Assembly (NCBI GenBank): GCA_020466095.1
Contig: CM035806.1
Span: 19,804,571-19,868,570, forward strand
From: Chlorops oryzae
Taxonomy: Eukaryota; Arthropoda; Insecta; Diptera; Chloropidae
Direction of reading: 5' to 3'
DNA length: 64,000 nt
This document shows positions 1 through 12,222 of the stretch, piece after piece; within the stretch, counting starts at the first letter, position 1, and each line of letters starts with the position of its first letter. Below the pieces are notes generated by a model, which saw only the letters and a program-made list of their open reading frames with translations, did no database searches and had not been told where the DNA came from. The position numbers were made by a program, and so were the translations under genes.

Positions 1-399
1 TCAATTTAACTTTTAGTTCAATTCGCTTTTGAGTTGCTAAAGTCCAACCATTTTTAATCGCCATCGAAAGCGCAAGCGACAGCGACAGCGACATCGACAG
101 CATGGTGGCAAAAACCAACACACATAAACAGTAAAACCAAATAAACACCAGAAACAAAAACAAAAAGCGTACAGCAGCAGCGTATGTACATGCCGTCAGG
201 TTCATTGTTCGATTTTTGTTTTTTTTTTTTACGATTTTGCAGTGAAGTGCCAATTGGTTTTTGTTTTCAGTTTTAGCAGCGAAAGGTTTTTGTGGTTAAC
301 ACACAACTTTAAGTCGTAAACAATGCAAAATGTTTTCGTTTTAATTTTCATTGGATCATTTCGAGAGTAGAAATAATCGCGTTTATCTACGTACATATA

Positions 400-490
400 T
401 ACAGTGAAAGCTCTACTTGCAGACAGCTCACAAAAGCGGACATCTCCCATAAACGCCACCGTCAGTGTCCGCTTATGGGAGCTTTCACGA
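400..490. mobile_element. short pogo/Tigger-like hairpin remnant
   Basis: TA followed by CAGTGAAAGCTC, with GCGGACA inside; the opposite end has TGTCCGC and GAGCTTTCAC. This resembles pogo-type inverted ends (CAGT...CTC...GCGGAC), here degenerate on the right. Confidence 0.4.
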
Positions 491-521
491 TGGGTTAAAA
501 TCGGAAAGGGTCTGACGGGTT

Positions 522-1298
522 GTGCCACCCTGAAAGAAATTTTTAAATTTTGTTGATTTTTCGATAGGTTTCATCTAAAAATATTGTGGAGACCACTTTT
601 TAGATTTTAATTTTGAATAGTCCTTGAGATATCCTTGCAAGTCCTTTTTTATTAAGGCTTTTTTCAAAATTTTATATCTCAACAACCAATTAAGATAGAG
701 AGACGATCTAAACAGATTCTGTTAGACAGTAAAACAAGGAAGCTAAAAAAATTTTGTTTTAATTTTACACAGAGAAATTTTTTTTCACAAAACTAAAAAG
801 AAAAGTTTAAGTATTTTTTTCAGTGTATTCCAATTTTGACGCGACTTTTAAATTTTTTTGAAAAATAGCTCCTAGTATTTACTTTAATTTAAAAGAAACA
901 AGTATTCCAATCGGATCGCGTAACAGTGTCATATTTACAAAAATGCAAGGGTACATTAATACTCTCAGTGTGGATCCCATACAAAAGGCATCACTCATAC
1001 GACATGTATGCGGATTATCGAATATATAATTAACGTCCTAACGTTTTGTGAAAAAAAATTTCTCAGTGTAAAATTAAAACAAAATTTTTTTTGTCTAAAA
1101 GAATCTGTTTAGATCGTCTCTCTATCTTAATTGGTTGTTGAGATATAAAATTTTGAAAAAAGCCTTAATAAAAAAATAATTGCAAGGATATCTCAAGGAC
1201 TATTCAAAATTAAAATCTAAAAAGTGGTCTCCACAGTATTTTTAGATGAAACCTATCGAAAAATCAACAAAATTTTAAAATTCCTTTCAGGGTGGCAC
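522..1298. mobile_element. long-inverted-repeat (foldback-like) element
   Basis: Left arm about 522-787 and right arm 1048-1298 are near-perfect reverse complements, with outer ends GTGCCACCCTGAAAG and CTTTCAGGGTGGCAC around a unique centre of about 260 bp. No coding. I could not find a clear target duplication. Part of the arm (TTTTATATCTCAA, AATTAAGATAGA) recurs near 62435-62465. Confidence 0.85.
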
Positions 1299-1380
1299 AT
1301 GCCTTTGCTCAACCGGGAAGACCCTTTTTCGACTTTGACTTTTTGCGACGATATTCCACCGTTCTAGTGAATCCTCTACC

Positions 1381-1536
1381 CAGTGCCGTAGCAATTCTGT
1401 TTTGCGTGAGGGGGAAAAATTATTTTTCCAATTTGCGTGGGGGGCAAAATTATTTTTTCAAATTTATTCATGGGCAAAAACAAAAATGCGTGGGGGGGAA
1501 AATCCCCCTCTTGCCCCTATGGTTGCTACGGCACTG
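1381..1536. mobile_element. hAT-type MITE, 156 bp
   Basis: Inverted ends CAGTGCCGTAGCAA and TTGCTACGGCACTG, with 8-bp target duplication CCTCTACC at 1373-1380 and 1537-1544. The inside is GTGGGGG-rich with no coding. Confidence 0.9.
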
Positions 1537-3231
1537 CCTCTACCTCTACAGCCTGAAATAGAGCAACTATAGAGTTTTTCACCTACAGAAAAGAGTGTAG
1601 AGTATAGAGAATCTACTGCAGACAGTCTATACAATTCTACTGCTCTACGTAGAGCTGCCGTCGACAGATTTCTCTACTATGTGCTACTAAAATTCTCCAA
1701 AATTAAGAACCAAGGCTAAAGAAGAAAAATTAGCAAAACTCTTTTTTTTTTTGCAAAAAAAATTTTAGTGCTTTTCCATGTGTCGAATTTAATCTCCTCT
1801 TTTTCCCCCTTCTCGAAGAAATGCGATCCTTCAAGAAATCAAAAGCGACACGCAGCTGAAGATGTCTTCTTTTTTATTGCTCTTCAACAATTTGTTTTTG
1901 TTTTTTTTTTTTTTTTTTTTGTTGGTGGTGAAATTTATGGTTTTCTCTAACAGAGGCAATACGATATTATTTCGTTGTTGCATTAAATTAAAAGTTATAA
2001 TTTTGCGACGTCAAGGAAAAATAACAACAACAACAAAATACAGTTGAAGGAAACACAAGTAAGCTAGACACAAAATGAAGGGCAATGAATTTTATAAAAT
2101 ATCCACTTACAATTTCAAGTGCTATTAAAGTTTTTACATCAAATTTACAAGGAGATCCAGTTTAGCTAGCCAAGAAGAAAAAAAAAAAAGGTTTCACATT
2201 GGAAGTCTAAAAATATCCACCCAGCTTATTTTTGAATTATTTCGAATTGAAGCTTATTCAAATCAAGCTACGCCCTCTTAAAAGGAAGCCTCCAAGCTCT
2301 TTCGACGAGGCAAAGTAAAATCCATTTATGAATGAATTGAAAACTTTTCGATTTCGTCTTTTGCCTCCGTTCATATCCTTTTTGATGGAGGGCTTTGAAT
2401 TCACTCTTCGTTATTGTTGTTGTTATTGTTGTTATTTTCTTCTTCTTCTCAATTATACAACTTTATACTTTTAGTGATAAAAGAACCATTTCGAGGTGCA
2501 CAAAATGTCAGTCAAATTTATTTTGCTTAAGGCTTTAAGAGAAATCAATTTTTTTTCTCTTTTTTTTTCAAATAAGAAGGCAAAATCTAAAATCAGAGCT
2601 TTAAACAAGAAAAACAACACACAACAACAAAAAAAAAAAAAAAACATAAACAAAATTGAAAAGAAAAACATTTTGAACTCCTTTCGAGGGCAAAGCTGAA
2701 AATTTACATAACGACCCACGAAATGTGTCTGCATCAAAAATTCAAACCATTTCTCTGAGAGCCTCAATTCAAACCTTTTATGCCGGAAGTGTGTGACTGT
2801 CGACTGTTCAAAAAAAAAAAAAAAAAAAAAAAATTTGCATAATTATGAAATTATTCTATATTTCAGGCTCGAAATATGAACGGCCACAAAGTAATAAAAA
2901 AGTTAAGGTACCGAATTAAATGGGTCACGAGTTCATTTTTTATACATATAACCGGATACCCCATATTGGATAAAAAAAAAAAAAACTTTATCCGGGTGAA
3001 TGACTGACAAATGTTCCCTGAATTAAGCGTTAATTAACGCTTGACCACATTTTGACTCTTTTGTGATATAAGGGCCGTTCCATAATTCAATCTCAATAGC
3101 TAGGAAGAAGAAGCCAAAGAAAGCTGACGATCTATCATCAAGAAATCCCCATGAACGAGATATCGTTTTGACGCCACGTCACCACAACCTTTAATGAAGC
3201 TGAAATGTATTCATAATGATAATAAAAACTA

Positions 3232-4330
3232 ACAAGGGTGTTATAGGCAATACAATATCCGACACAGATAAAGAATAAGCTATGTACCTATATACGTTTG
3301 AATATTTTTGAAAACAAGTTCGAAAACCATGCCAATTAACATAATACTAAGTATAATTGAGATTTTCAAGACCAAAGAGGAGCCCCAAATGGCTTTTTCT
3401 TTATGTAAGCCGACCTTTTGCCATGCCCACTTTTCAATTGAAACGGATAATAAAATAAAGAGCTCAAATACCAAATCTCAGTGAAGTATCGTTAAAAAGT
3501 AGGAATTTAGAGCAAGTTTTGCGATTTTTGTGACAGCCCCTAAGTAGGTACTAGGCGGTACCCCAAAAAATGGAATGCTGAGGAAAATTTTTACAAAGGA
3601 TGTTAATGACCGCGGCGGAAGCATACACATTTAAAGCCTTAAAATTTATGTATATTCAAATATCGAATATCATCAACTGGGCTCGGATTTTGTCGTTTTT
3701 ATAAATTTAAAGCATATTTTATGGGGCAAAGACTTTTTTTTACCAACATTTTGCGAATAAGTTAAGCGAAGTTGAACTTCAAACCGCTTTTTTAACTTCG
3801 AAAAAATTCATATTTAACTTAAAAATCGATTTGAATCTTAACTTTATGTGAGTTGAACAAAATTTGTGCTCTATAAAGTATGCTTTAAATTTATAAAAGT
3901 CAACAAAATCCGAAACCTGGTCATTAATATAATTCAAAAACTTGCGGTTTAAGACTATTTTTTTCTTTTATCACAGACCCTGGTACTGGACTTACTTTTT
4001 TGCCACGCCCACTTTTATGATTTTTGGAAATAACCTTTAAATATCTCTAAATATCAAATTTCATCATTATATCTCCCAGAATTCCGGTGTTAAAGCAGTT
4101 TTTGCGATTTTTTTCACAGACCCTAGTACTGGAGATACCCTTCAAAATGGTCCGATTCGATCCATTCTCGAACTTGTGCTTTCTCATGACCCGGCCAATA
4201 CGCATACCAAATTTCGTCAAGATCTCTCAGTTCCAGCCGTAGCCATATGTGTGCTTGCTTCACTGCCCCACACAATTTCAATTCAGAGTCAGCGTTTAAC
4301 CGTAGTTCCAACTATTCCAGCACAATTCAT
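3232..4330. repeat. degenerate relatives of the 54.6-kb element
   Basis: Starts AAGGGTGTTATAG like 54606 onwards and has repeated modules ACAGACCCTAGTACTGGA, GCGATTTTT and AAATTTCATC at about 3520, 3970 and 4110. Looks like two or three partial copies in tandem. Short open frames here lack any protein signature. Confidence 0.5.
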
Positions 4331-5248
4331 CGTAATATACGTAATTGGAGAAAAAATCCAAACAGCTTGATCAACTGATACATATATGTACCTATATACC
4401 TTTGTATATTCTATTCATGATAATAAATCACGAATTCTCAGTGCCAGACCATCGACTCTTGGAAGACCCAGAAAATATCCCTAAGCAAATATTCACGGTT
4501 AACGTAGACCAATAAGAAGTGTAAAAAAAAAAAACTTCTCAATATCCAGTCAGCTATATAGTAGAAGGCCCTATGAAAATCATAATTTTTGTAAATTATT
4601 CCATTGATTGAGCACAAATTTCATATACTCATATTCGATCACATACATATGGTTCAATGGAATCAATTTGGTCTTGGTCTTGAACTGGGTCTACCATTGC
4701 GGTATAACTCAATAAGCAAAATTGTTCGATTCGAGCACTACAAGTGCAGCCTCTTACGGTATTAAACGCCCAGCGTGGTTGCTCGACAATCATAAATATT
4801 ATGTTTTACAGTTATTTCAGTGTTTCATTGTTGCCTCTTGGGCAAGTTATGGCAACAGTAACAACCGAGCATTGCCATCGCAAAATTAAACACATTTATT
4901 GCCAACTTTCATATAATTTAACGAATAAGTTTGCTTACGATTTACAGGGTGATTCAAATTCCTTCTAGTGCAATGGCTTTAACTCCAAGAACCCTCCATG
5001 GCTGAGTGCCTGATGGTAGGCTGAAGTAGGTACCTACTATTGTATAAAATATGAAGCCTTTATCATACATCATATTAGTTTCTAACTGAAAAAATTAATA
5101 TATACATGTATTCTTAATATAATATATCGACCCCTTTTCGCGATATCATCGTATATTAAATTGTGTACGAAATCGATATTTTTATGCAAATTTTCTCTAA
5201 GCCTTCAATTCATCGTCTGGCGAAATATTATGACCCCAGGCACTGTAG

Positions 5249-5285
5249 TGTGTGTGTGTGTGTGCGTGCGTATTTGTTTGTGTGT
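5249..5285. repeat. GT microsatellite
   Basis: GTGTGTGTGTGTGTGCGTGC in intronic DNA. Other short arrays: ACAT at 5885-5912, GT at 8224-8240, GAT at 21345-21371, CA at 22624-22649, GA at 40133-40153, AAC at 40370-40400, TA at 42014-42030, TTTAA at 37240-37262, GAT at 53096-53121. Confidence 0.9.
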
Positions 5286-5946
5286 AGTGCACAGAAGCAT
5301 ATGCAAAAAAATAGTTGAAAAAACGCTCTGCTGGAAAATTTAGTTTTTGTATCGTACGATTATTTCGCGAAAAGGGGTAAGGGCAAGGGTTAAGTGAAAA
5401 ATTCGGGAAAAAAGCGAAAATTCATTCTATCGAGTGATGAAAATAAAATATATACATATAGGTATGTGCGTACGTATATATGTATGTATATAGTTCAACA
5501 TACCAAAACCACAACAAGAAAAACGTCACCCTGTACACAAGCAGACGTAGCAATGTGTTTCCAAAGCCACTCTCGTGCCCACACTAGAAAGCAATAAACG
5601 CAAACAAATTGTGCGAATTCATAAGCCCCACTTTTACAGCACCGCATACACCATCGTCGACTGCAGAAATAACAACAGCCATAACAACAGTCCCCATGAA
5701 TATTCCTGTTGCTTTTTGCCTTTTGCCTTCGCAACTGTGCTTTGGCTTTCTAATTTTTCGCTTCGTAAGGCTTCTGCTTGTTATAAACTTTCGCAAAATT
5801 CCACGCACATGAAAAATTCACTTTACATGAATGTACTGTTGTGTGGGTTTTTGTATATTCGCTCTATGCAAACATAACTATTTATGTACATACATACATA
5901 CATACATACATACCATGTTGTAAATGTCACTAGTGCTAGAGTTAAT

Positions 5947-6025
5947 CCTGCTCTCCTGAGCATGGAATTGAACTAGAGGGCGTCAGATTGCTGAGCGCAT
6001 GCTCTATCCACTATGCCACGAATAC
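5947..6025 (-). repeat. tRNA-like module 1
   Basis: On the minus strand: A-box-like TGGCATAGTGG, loop CTCAGCAATC, B-box-like AGTTCAATTCC. Acceptor-stem pairing is not evident, so it looks like a tRNA-derived repeat, not a tRNA gene. Confidence 0.5.
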
Positions 6026-8137
6026 CTCTGATTGATTGGCGCGCAAAAAATTTATAACATGAATGTTCGAGAAAATCGAACTGTTGACGCCTCGTCGACG
6101 ATGCCAATAGTGATATTCTACTGTCCGTATTTCGAGTTCTTTCGTCTCTGGTGCACCACTAGAGATATAGGGATCAATTTGCCCCGCATTTACTGCTGGG
6201 TATGTATTCAGTACACAAAGCGAGTACAGTGTATTTCTGTCCTGTGACCACTCTCGGACGTCTGCCTTGACGTCTTCCTCAACGCTTTTCCGGCTATCGG
6301 TCTATCGGTTTGTCTGTCTGCCTGGTCTGCCTGGTCTGTCGGACTGTTTGGCTGTTGGTTGGAGTGTCCTTTTAGGAATTCCATTTTATAATTTTGATAC
6401 GTTTTTATTTGGCTCATTTACTTTGTAATTTCTGATTTTCCATTTGGGTGAATTGAAATGTCTTTGCTGCTCTTTGAATAATGTCAATACTTTGTTTCGA
6501 ATATTTAGATAATATTTATAGGTCAATCGTTGGGCAATTGACCATTCGTGTTCTCGAATCCGATTTTTATTTGAATTTCCAATTTTCATTCGTATCGAAT
6601 ATGTTTTAAAATAATGCAGGTCCATCGTTCGCAATGTGGAAAAATTTGAAGATGCGTGATTTTGAGGGAAGATGAAAGCGATGACATTGCCAAACGAACA
6701 GACGAAAAGCGGCTTATTTTTTTTTTTTTTTTTGTTTTTGACTGGAAGAAAGCACTTAGTGGGCTTTCTAAGTAATTGCGATGAATCGAAAATAAAGCTT
6801 TTTGACTTTTCGTCAATTTTTTTGGTGTACAATATGCGGTCACATCAAAAAGCGAAAAATTCAATTGAATCAAAAGAAATTAAATTTCGAATATTCTTGT
6901 TAGCTTTTGGTTTCATTGCTGAATTTATTTATTTATATTTATTTTCTTTTATTCTTAGATTGTGTCTTTAGGCGATATTCTAGTGTAGAAAGCCAATTTT
7001 GAGTGGCTTTTGAAATTGTGTTAACAAAAACAAAGGGAAAATATTCTTAATTCCCGTTTTTGGTTGCCCAAAAATAAATGAAACTTATTATGAAAAATAA
7101 GTAAATATTTAAAAATTGAACGAAATTATTGAAATAAATTTACAATGCTTTATTGCGGTTAAGTCGGCGATTTAATTATCTAGAAAGAAATTGAACGAAC
7201 CCAAAATCATCGTAGCAAAGTTCAAGTGGTATTGTGTTCAACAAAGAACTCAGAATAAATACCCAGCGGCCAAAATGCTGCCTACAGAAGCGATGAATCG
7301 TAACAAATTTTGTAGGCGCTAATGCATAAGATCTCATATACCCTCCTACTATATATTTGTTCGAGTTTGGCCGTTTTGTAGACTTTTGTAAGCTATTGGT
7401 AGGCAATTGGCCTACAATCTTGTACACTTTGTTGCTATTAATATTCATGTCGCTTACAGTCTCGTATACTTTTCTAGGCGGTAGGCACTGTTGGTCGCTG
7501 GGTACGCTCGATATATCGATATCTATATTTTTGCGTTAAACAAATATCGAAATATCGAATAAATATCGATTTCAGTCCATATAATTGATGCCGATACTTT
7601 TTCTTATATCACCCATCCCTAGTCCAAACGTTTCGTTCCGGCAGGAACCGCACACTGGCCGCCTCACGGAATCGACGATAACTTAGCAAATTATTGGATT
7701 TTTAACAATTCCTTTAAACAGAATATTCCTAAAAGTATTAACTACTAGAAAAAAAGTAAATAAAAAAAATATATTTTTCCAAATTCTTCGCAAGAATCCC
7801 TCCTAAATACAAATTAATGAACGGCATCACATTGTACAGCCATGTAAATGAAAATAGGCATATTATTACTGAAAGCAAACAAAGCTCCAGAATTCGAATA
7901 TCTTTGTATTCATTTAATACACTTGAGCTTTTAAGTCAATTAAATTTAATTATTACTGTTAATATAATGATATTTTATGCCACAGTAAAATCCCTCGCGA
8001 GAGGAGGCTTTCAAAAAAAAAAAAAAAAATTTCTGCGTCTAAAAAAGAAATTCGAATAAAACGTTAAGTAATTATATTTAATTGAAGTAGAAAAGACAGT
8101 GCGACACGATTTTTGTAAACAAAAATTTGAGGACTGT

Positions 8138-8225
8138 TTTTGAAAGTGCTCGGGGAGAACAACGCCTCATACTCAGTTTTGTCAAGTCACCTGTACTTTT
8201 TTTTTAAAATAGACTTCCAAAAAGT
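8138..8225. repeat. dispersed repeat block, copy 1
   Basis: GAAAGTGCTCGG followed by AACGCCTCATACTCAGTT; a similar block (GAAAGTACTCGG, AACGCCTCATACTTAGTT) lies at 45305-45390. No coding. Confidence 0.6.
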
Positions 8226-9053
8226 GTGTGTGTGTGTGTTTATTTTATTAATCCTAGTGCAACAAGAAAAAAAAATTTCTTATAAATAGCATTAGGTAGG
8301 TATTATGTAAACTTACAGTGTGAAAAATTCCGATGACTTATGACTATGAGGTTAGAGAGAGCAAAAATAGTAAAAGAGAAGGTGAGACGGTGGAAAGGTA
8401 AATAAGAGGTTAAAAAATTCAGAAAGTAGGAAAAAAATATATATAGAAAAGGAAATAGAGAAGTTCTTAGGAGAGGAACGCAGATAGGAGGCTCTTAAAT
8501 TGCACAGTGTTGCTCAAGACTTGAATGTGATTAGGAAGTGAGTTCCATAGGCGAACCGAGTTTACAAAAAATTGGCGCTTGGATGTTTGTGTGGAGTATC
8601 AGTATGACACCAGTCTGTTCCCCCGTTTTGAGTGCGCGAACCGTAGACGATTGTAGAGATATGAGGGAGTTTTGGTCGTAATTATTTTGTGTAAAAGAAG
8701 TATTACTTTGTATTTTAGTAGGCTGTTAAGATCCATTCCAAAAATTTGCTTGCTGAGATATGAGATACTTTCGTACCTGCGCTTTTTAAAGATGTATCTT
8801 GCGATGTTGTTAAACAGTACATTAAGTCGACGGTTGCAGTTAGAATCGCAGTTTGCAAACAGCTCGCAGCCATAAAAAAGGGTTGGAAAAAGATATGTTT
8901 TAGCGAGGAGGACACGAATGTTGTACGGCGTAAACGATTAAGAGTTCCACAATGCGCGTAACATTCCATATACTTTTCCGATAGTAATAAGGATATGATT
9001 ATTCCACGTCAAAGTTCCATTGAAGGTGACGCCAAGGTTTTTTACTTTGCTTA

Positions 9054-9599
9054 CTATGTTAGGTCGATAGGTTGCCCATTCAAAGAGATTTTGGGAAAAG
9101 AGGCTGGGTTAATCACTCTCCTACTTATAATAAGGCATTTCGATTTGCTCGGATTTAAACAGAGTCGATTTCTTAATGCCCAGTTACGAACATTTTTTAA
9201 CTCCTGGTTAAGAACATAAATACCGTCATTGATTGAGTCTTTATTGCAGAGAATATGAATCTGAACATCATCAGCATACATGTGTATTTTTGCAGAATGA
9301 AGGACATTTGGTAGGTCGTTGATATAAACGTTGAAAAGAAGAGGGCCAAGAGTTGATCCCTGTGGAACACTTCTTAAAACGGCAGTTGGTTGAGATTGGG
9401 AATTTCCTGCACATACAATTTGGGAGCGTCGCGATAGATAGGATTCAATTAGCTTAACTGCAGGCCTAGAAAAAGCAAAAGAGCGAGCGAGCTTGGCAGC
9501 CAAAATCTCATGGTCAACTGAGTCGAAAGCCTTACTATGATCTAGAATGGTAAGAAAGGAAATTTTGTTGTCATCGAGTGCCAGTCTCAGATTATCCAC
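9054..9599 (-). pseudogene. LINE reverse transcriptase fragment, copy A
   Basis: 181-codon open stretch with the RT core motifs [32 protein letters not shown] and MYADDVQIH; the YADD pair is the catalytic Asp doublet. It continues out of frame on both sides. Confidence 0.85.
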
Positions 9600-9864
9600 T
9601 ACGTCGATAAGAGTGGTGGTGCAGCTATGCCTGCTACGAAAGCCAGACTGAGCGTGTGATAAAAGATTATGTTTTGAGAAAAATTCACTAATTTAATTGA
9701 ACATAAGCTTCTCTAGAACTTTCGAAAAGTAGGGCAATATAGAAATCGGTCAAAATTCGCCGGAGGCTTTCGGTATTGGCGTTACTTTGGCAATTTTCCA
9801 ACTAGATGGAAAGGTCGATTTTGTCAATATTGAATTGAAGGTGAATGTCAAAAATGTTAAGAGC

Positions 9865-10671
9865 TTAGGAAGAATAACTTTTAAGAAAATAGGATCTATT
9901 CTGTCCGTTCCAATAGAGTTGGATTTTAATGACTGAAGGCTCTTGAGAACATCTATATGCGAGATACATGAAAACGAAAATTGTTTTATTTAATGCATTT
10001 AAGTCACAGTCGGAGGGAACAAGGTTATGCCTGCTGTGATTAGTGATACCCATTTGCCTTATTTGTTGCCATGTTTTTTTGGGTGTTGAGAGCAGAATAA
10101 AACTTATGCTAGTGTGCTTAGTGTAGTGTGCTGTCTTAAGTCTTTTTACTTCAGACACGATCTGTTTTCGCAATTGTATGAAGCGAAGAAGGAGCTCGGT
10201 ACTTTTGTATCTTTTCCACCGTTTGTGAGCAATATCGCGTTGTTTAATTAGGGATAAGACATGCTGGTTAAACCAGGGCTTGGATTCGGGCTTATGCGAG
10301 ACCGTTATGAGTGGCACAATGTTGTGAAATAATGAGTTATTATTATGTTCAATAAATGTTATTTGGTCATCAACTGAGGTCATGTAAAAAATATTACTCC
10401 AGTGTATAGAGTTAAATGCCATCTCTAGACTACGATAGTCGATGTTTTGGAAATCACGATAGGAGTAAGTGCAGCTAGAGTATATATCAAGCTGAAAGTC
10501 GTATGTTAAAAATATCAAATCGTGTTTGGAGTACTGTATTGCAGCGAGCTGATCGTATAAAAGTGTCTTTTTTGTGCTGTCAACAAAAAATATATCAAGA
10601 AGACTATTGCTACACTGAGAAAAATGAGTAGGAGTTACGGTGTTTGTAGGAAAAAGACCAAGAGATTCCAT
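9865..10671 (-). pseudogene. LINE endonuclease-RT linker fragment, copy A
   Basis: 268-codon open stretch starting [20 protein letters not shown], the end of the endonuclease, followed by the linker ([20 protein letters not shown]). Sequence beyond the first Met stays open to about 10905 with YRPN and AGDFN motifs, so the Met is not a true start. Its C-terminal end is scrambled by the 77-bp deletion. Confidence 0.8.
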
Positions 10672-10924
10672 GCTGGCTTTGAGATGATTTTCAGTTAGTT
10701 TGTTACTGTTAAAGTCGCCTGCAATAATAATGTTACCATAAGATACAGAAATATCGTCAAGTAACTCAATAAGCGGAATAATGCTTACAGCGCGATTGGG
10801 TCGATATACACAGCCAATTAGAATTTTATCATCTTGACTTTTCAGTTCGAGAAAAATGTACTCGTAAAGTGAAGAGGATGATGATTTGACATGAATTTTG
10901 CTGTGTCAAGTGTCAAGATAGCTC

Positions 10925-11126
10925 AACTCCTTCGATAAGATAACTGTATACAGACGGACAGACAGACGGACAGACAGACAGGCGGACATGTATAAATCGA
11001 ATCTCCTGGTGACGCTGATCATTTCTATATATATTTTGTATGGTTTATTTCGCCTGGTTCTGGGTGTTACACACAACCACACAAACGCAATATACCCTCG
11101 ACACAGAGTGTGTCGGGTATAATAAA
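10925..11126. repeat. dispersed GACA-rich element, copy 1
   Basis: CTCCTTCGATAAG, a GACAGACGG run, CTCCTGGTGACGCTGATCAT, GGTTCTGGGTGTTACACACA, CGCAATATACCCTC and GTCGGGTATAATAA. The same order recurs at 16636-16868 and 54736-54950. Confidence 0.8.
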
Positions 11127-12126
11127 TCTTTTGTTATTTCATAGCTTTCACAGCATTTATTAAGCCTTTTTAGCCCAAAACGTATTGTTTAAATAGAATT
11201 TAGGGTGTTTTGTTTTAGTGAATTTCTTTGATTTGTATTCACAATATTCATTGTGCTAAAAACACGCTCAATTTCTGAATTGCTCAAGGGTAAAATAAAA
11301 TTATTTTATTTCAAACGAAGTAAGAAAAAATTAAGTAAATTCTAAATTGTTATGAAAAAGGCTAAACAAAAAGGCTAAGGCTAAAAAGTATTTTTTAAGG
11401 CCAAATCCAAAAGAAAAAGGCTAGTTTTAGCCTCAAAAAGGCTAAAATGGTCACACTGCCTATGAGGAAGAAATTTCTACCTAATCGTTGAAGTGTACTT
11501 TTACGGAACATCACACACTAACACTCAAGAGATTTTCCATCGGAGGATATCAATAAGGCGAGAAGCTTCTTGAAACTTCGAGTGTAAGTTAATGCAGACG
11601 CTCTTAGCCGACATTAAGGATTAAGATCCTTCAAGGTTTTATTAATCTATTTGTTAAATAAATAAGAATTACATTAAAGGAGGACTGGTAAATGAAGATT
11701 AATCAAAATAAGAAATTAAAAACATATATATTTATATATACGTACATTTTTTATGAATACAAATCTTCATGAAACGGAATTGTAGACAAAAAACAACAAC
11801 AAAAAAAAGTTTTCCAATGAAAAACCTATAAAATCCGCTTAGCATACACTGGTAATGGCTGAAGGTTCTTTGCAACGGCGGAAACTTTTTTCAAGTTACC
11901 GTTACTTTTCAAGTGCTCTCTCCTCTCCGCCCATAAGCCATTGCGATAATATTTACTTTGGATTTCGCTTGCTTTCTTTCACTTGTTGGCGGAGCGCAGC
12001 CAGCCACTCTGTGTGTGCGTGTTTTTTTTTTTTTAATTTTTTTTATGTCGTTTTTTCGAGTCCTTTTTACAATTTTTTACATGTCGACCATATTTTTTTA
12101 TCATTTTATTTTTATCTCTTTTGCAG

Positions 12127-12222
12127 ACATTGCGTGAGTTTCCCGAGGAGCTGCGTGGCGATGTATCTATGCATCTACATCGCGAGATTCTACAGTTACC
12201 GATATTCGAGTCAGCATCGCAG
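12127..12222 (+). CDS. Elk: Elk C-linker/cNBHD exon, copy A
   Basis: 96-bp exon, 32 codons, phase 0 at both ends, between a pyrimidine-rich tract ending in TTTTGCAG and the donor GTAAGTGCC. It encodes [20 protein letters not shown] followed by [12 protein letters not shown], which joins directly onto GCLKLLSLH of the next exon, as in other Elk channels. It lies in the first unit of a tandem duplication. It is identical over all 96 bases to copy B. Confidence 0.88.

Larger units (their letters stand above)
1545..8137. other. gene-free stretch, presumed Elk intron
   Basis: AT-rich non-coding DNA with many homopolymers, a GT microsatellite, tRNA-like module 1 and the repeat relatives at 3.2-4.3 kb. 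Short open frames are AT-rich noise with no recognisable protein signature. A CTAC/GTAG-rich palindromic patch (about 1560-1670) and a cluster of ATATCGATA motifs (7510-7575) are the only other structures seen. Confidence 0.6.
8460..10915 (-). mobile_element. 5'-truncated LINE (non-LTR retrotransposon), copy A
   Basis: Minus-strand remains of one ORF2. From right to left: apurinic-type endonuclease end (YRPN, then IIAGDFNSN), a linker domain, reverse transcriptase ([37 protein letters not shown]) and the C-terminal segment (FFVNSVRLWNSLPN), with a stop at 8467-8469. The 5' part (ORF1 and most of the endonuclease) is absent. A deletion of about 77 bp near 9990 and frame breaks between 9600 and 9865 make it dead. 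The style is jockey/CR1-like; I cannot fix the clade. Confidence 0.85.

Noticed and set aside
6386..6971. Open frames of 95-148 codons on both strands
   Set aside because: Low-complexity Lys/Asn/Phe composition typical of AT-rich DNA, no protein signature and no splice context.
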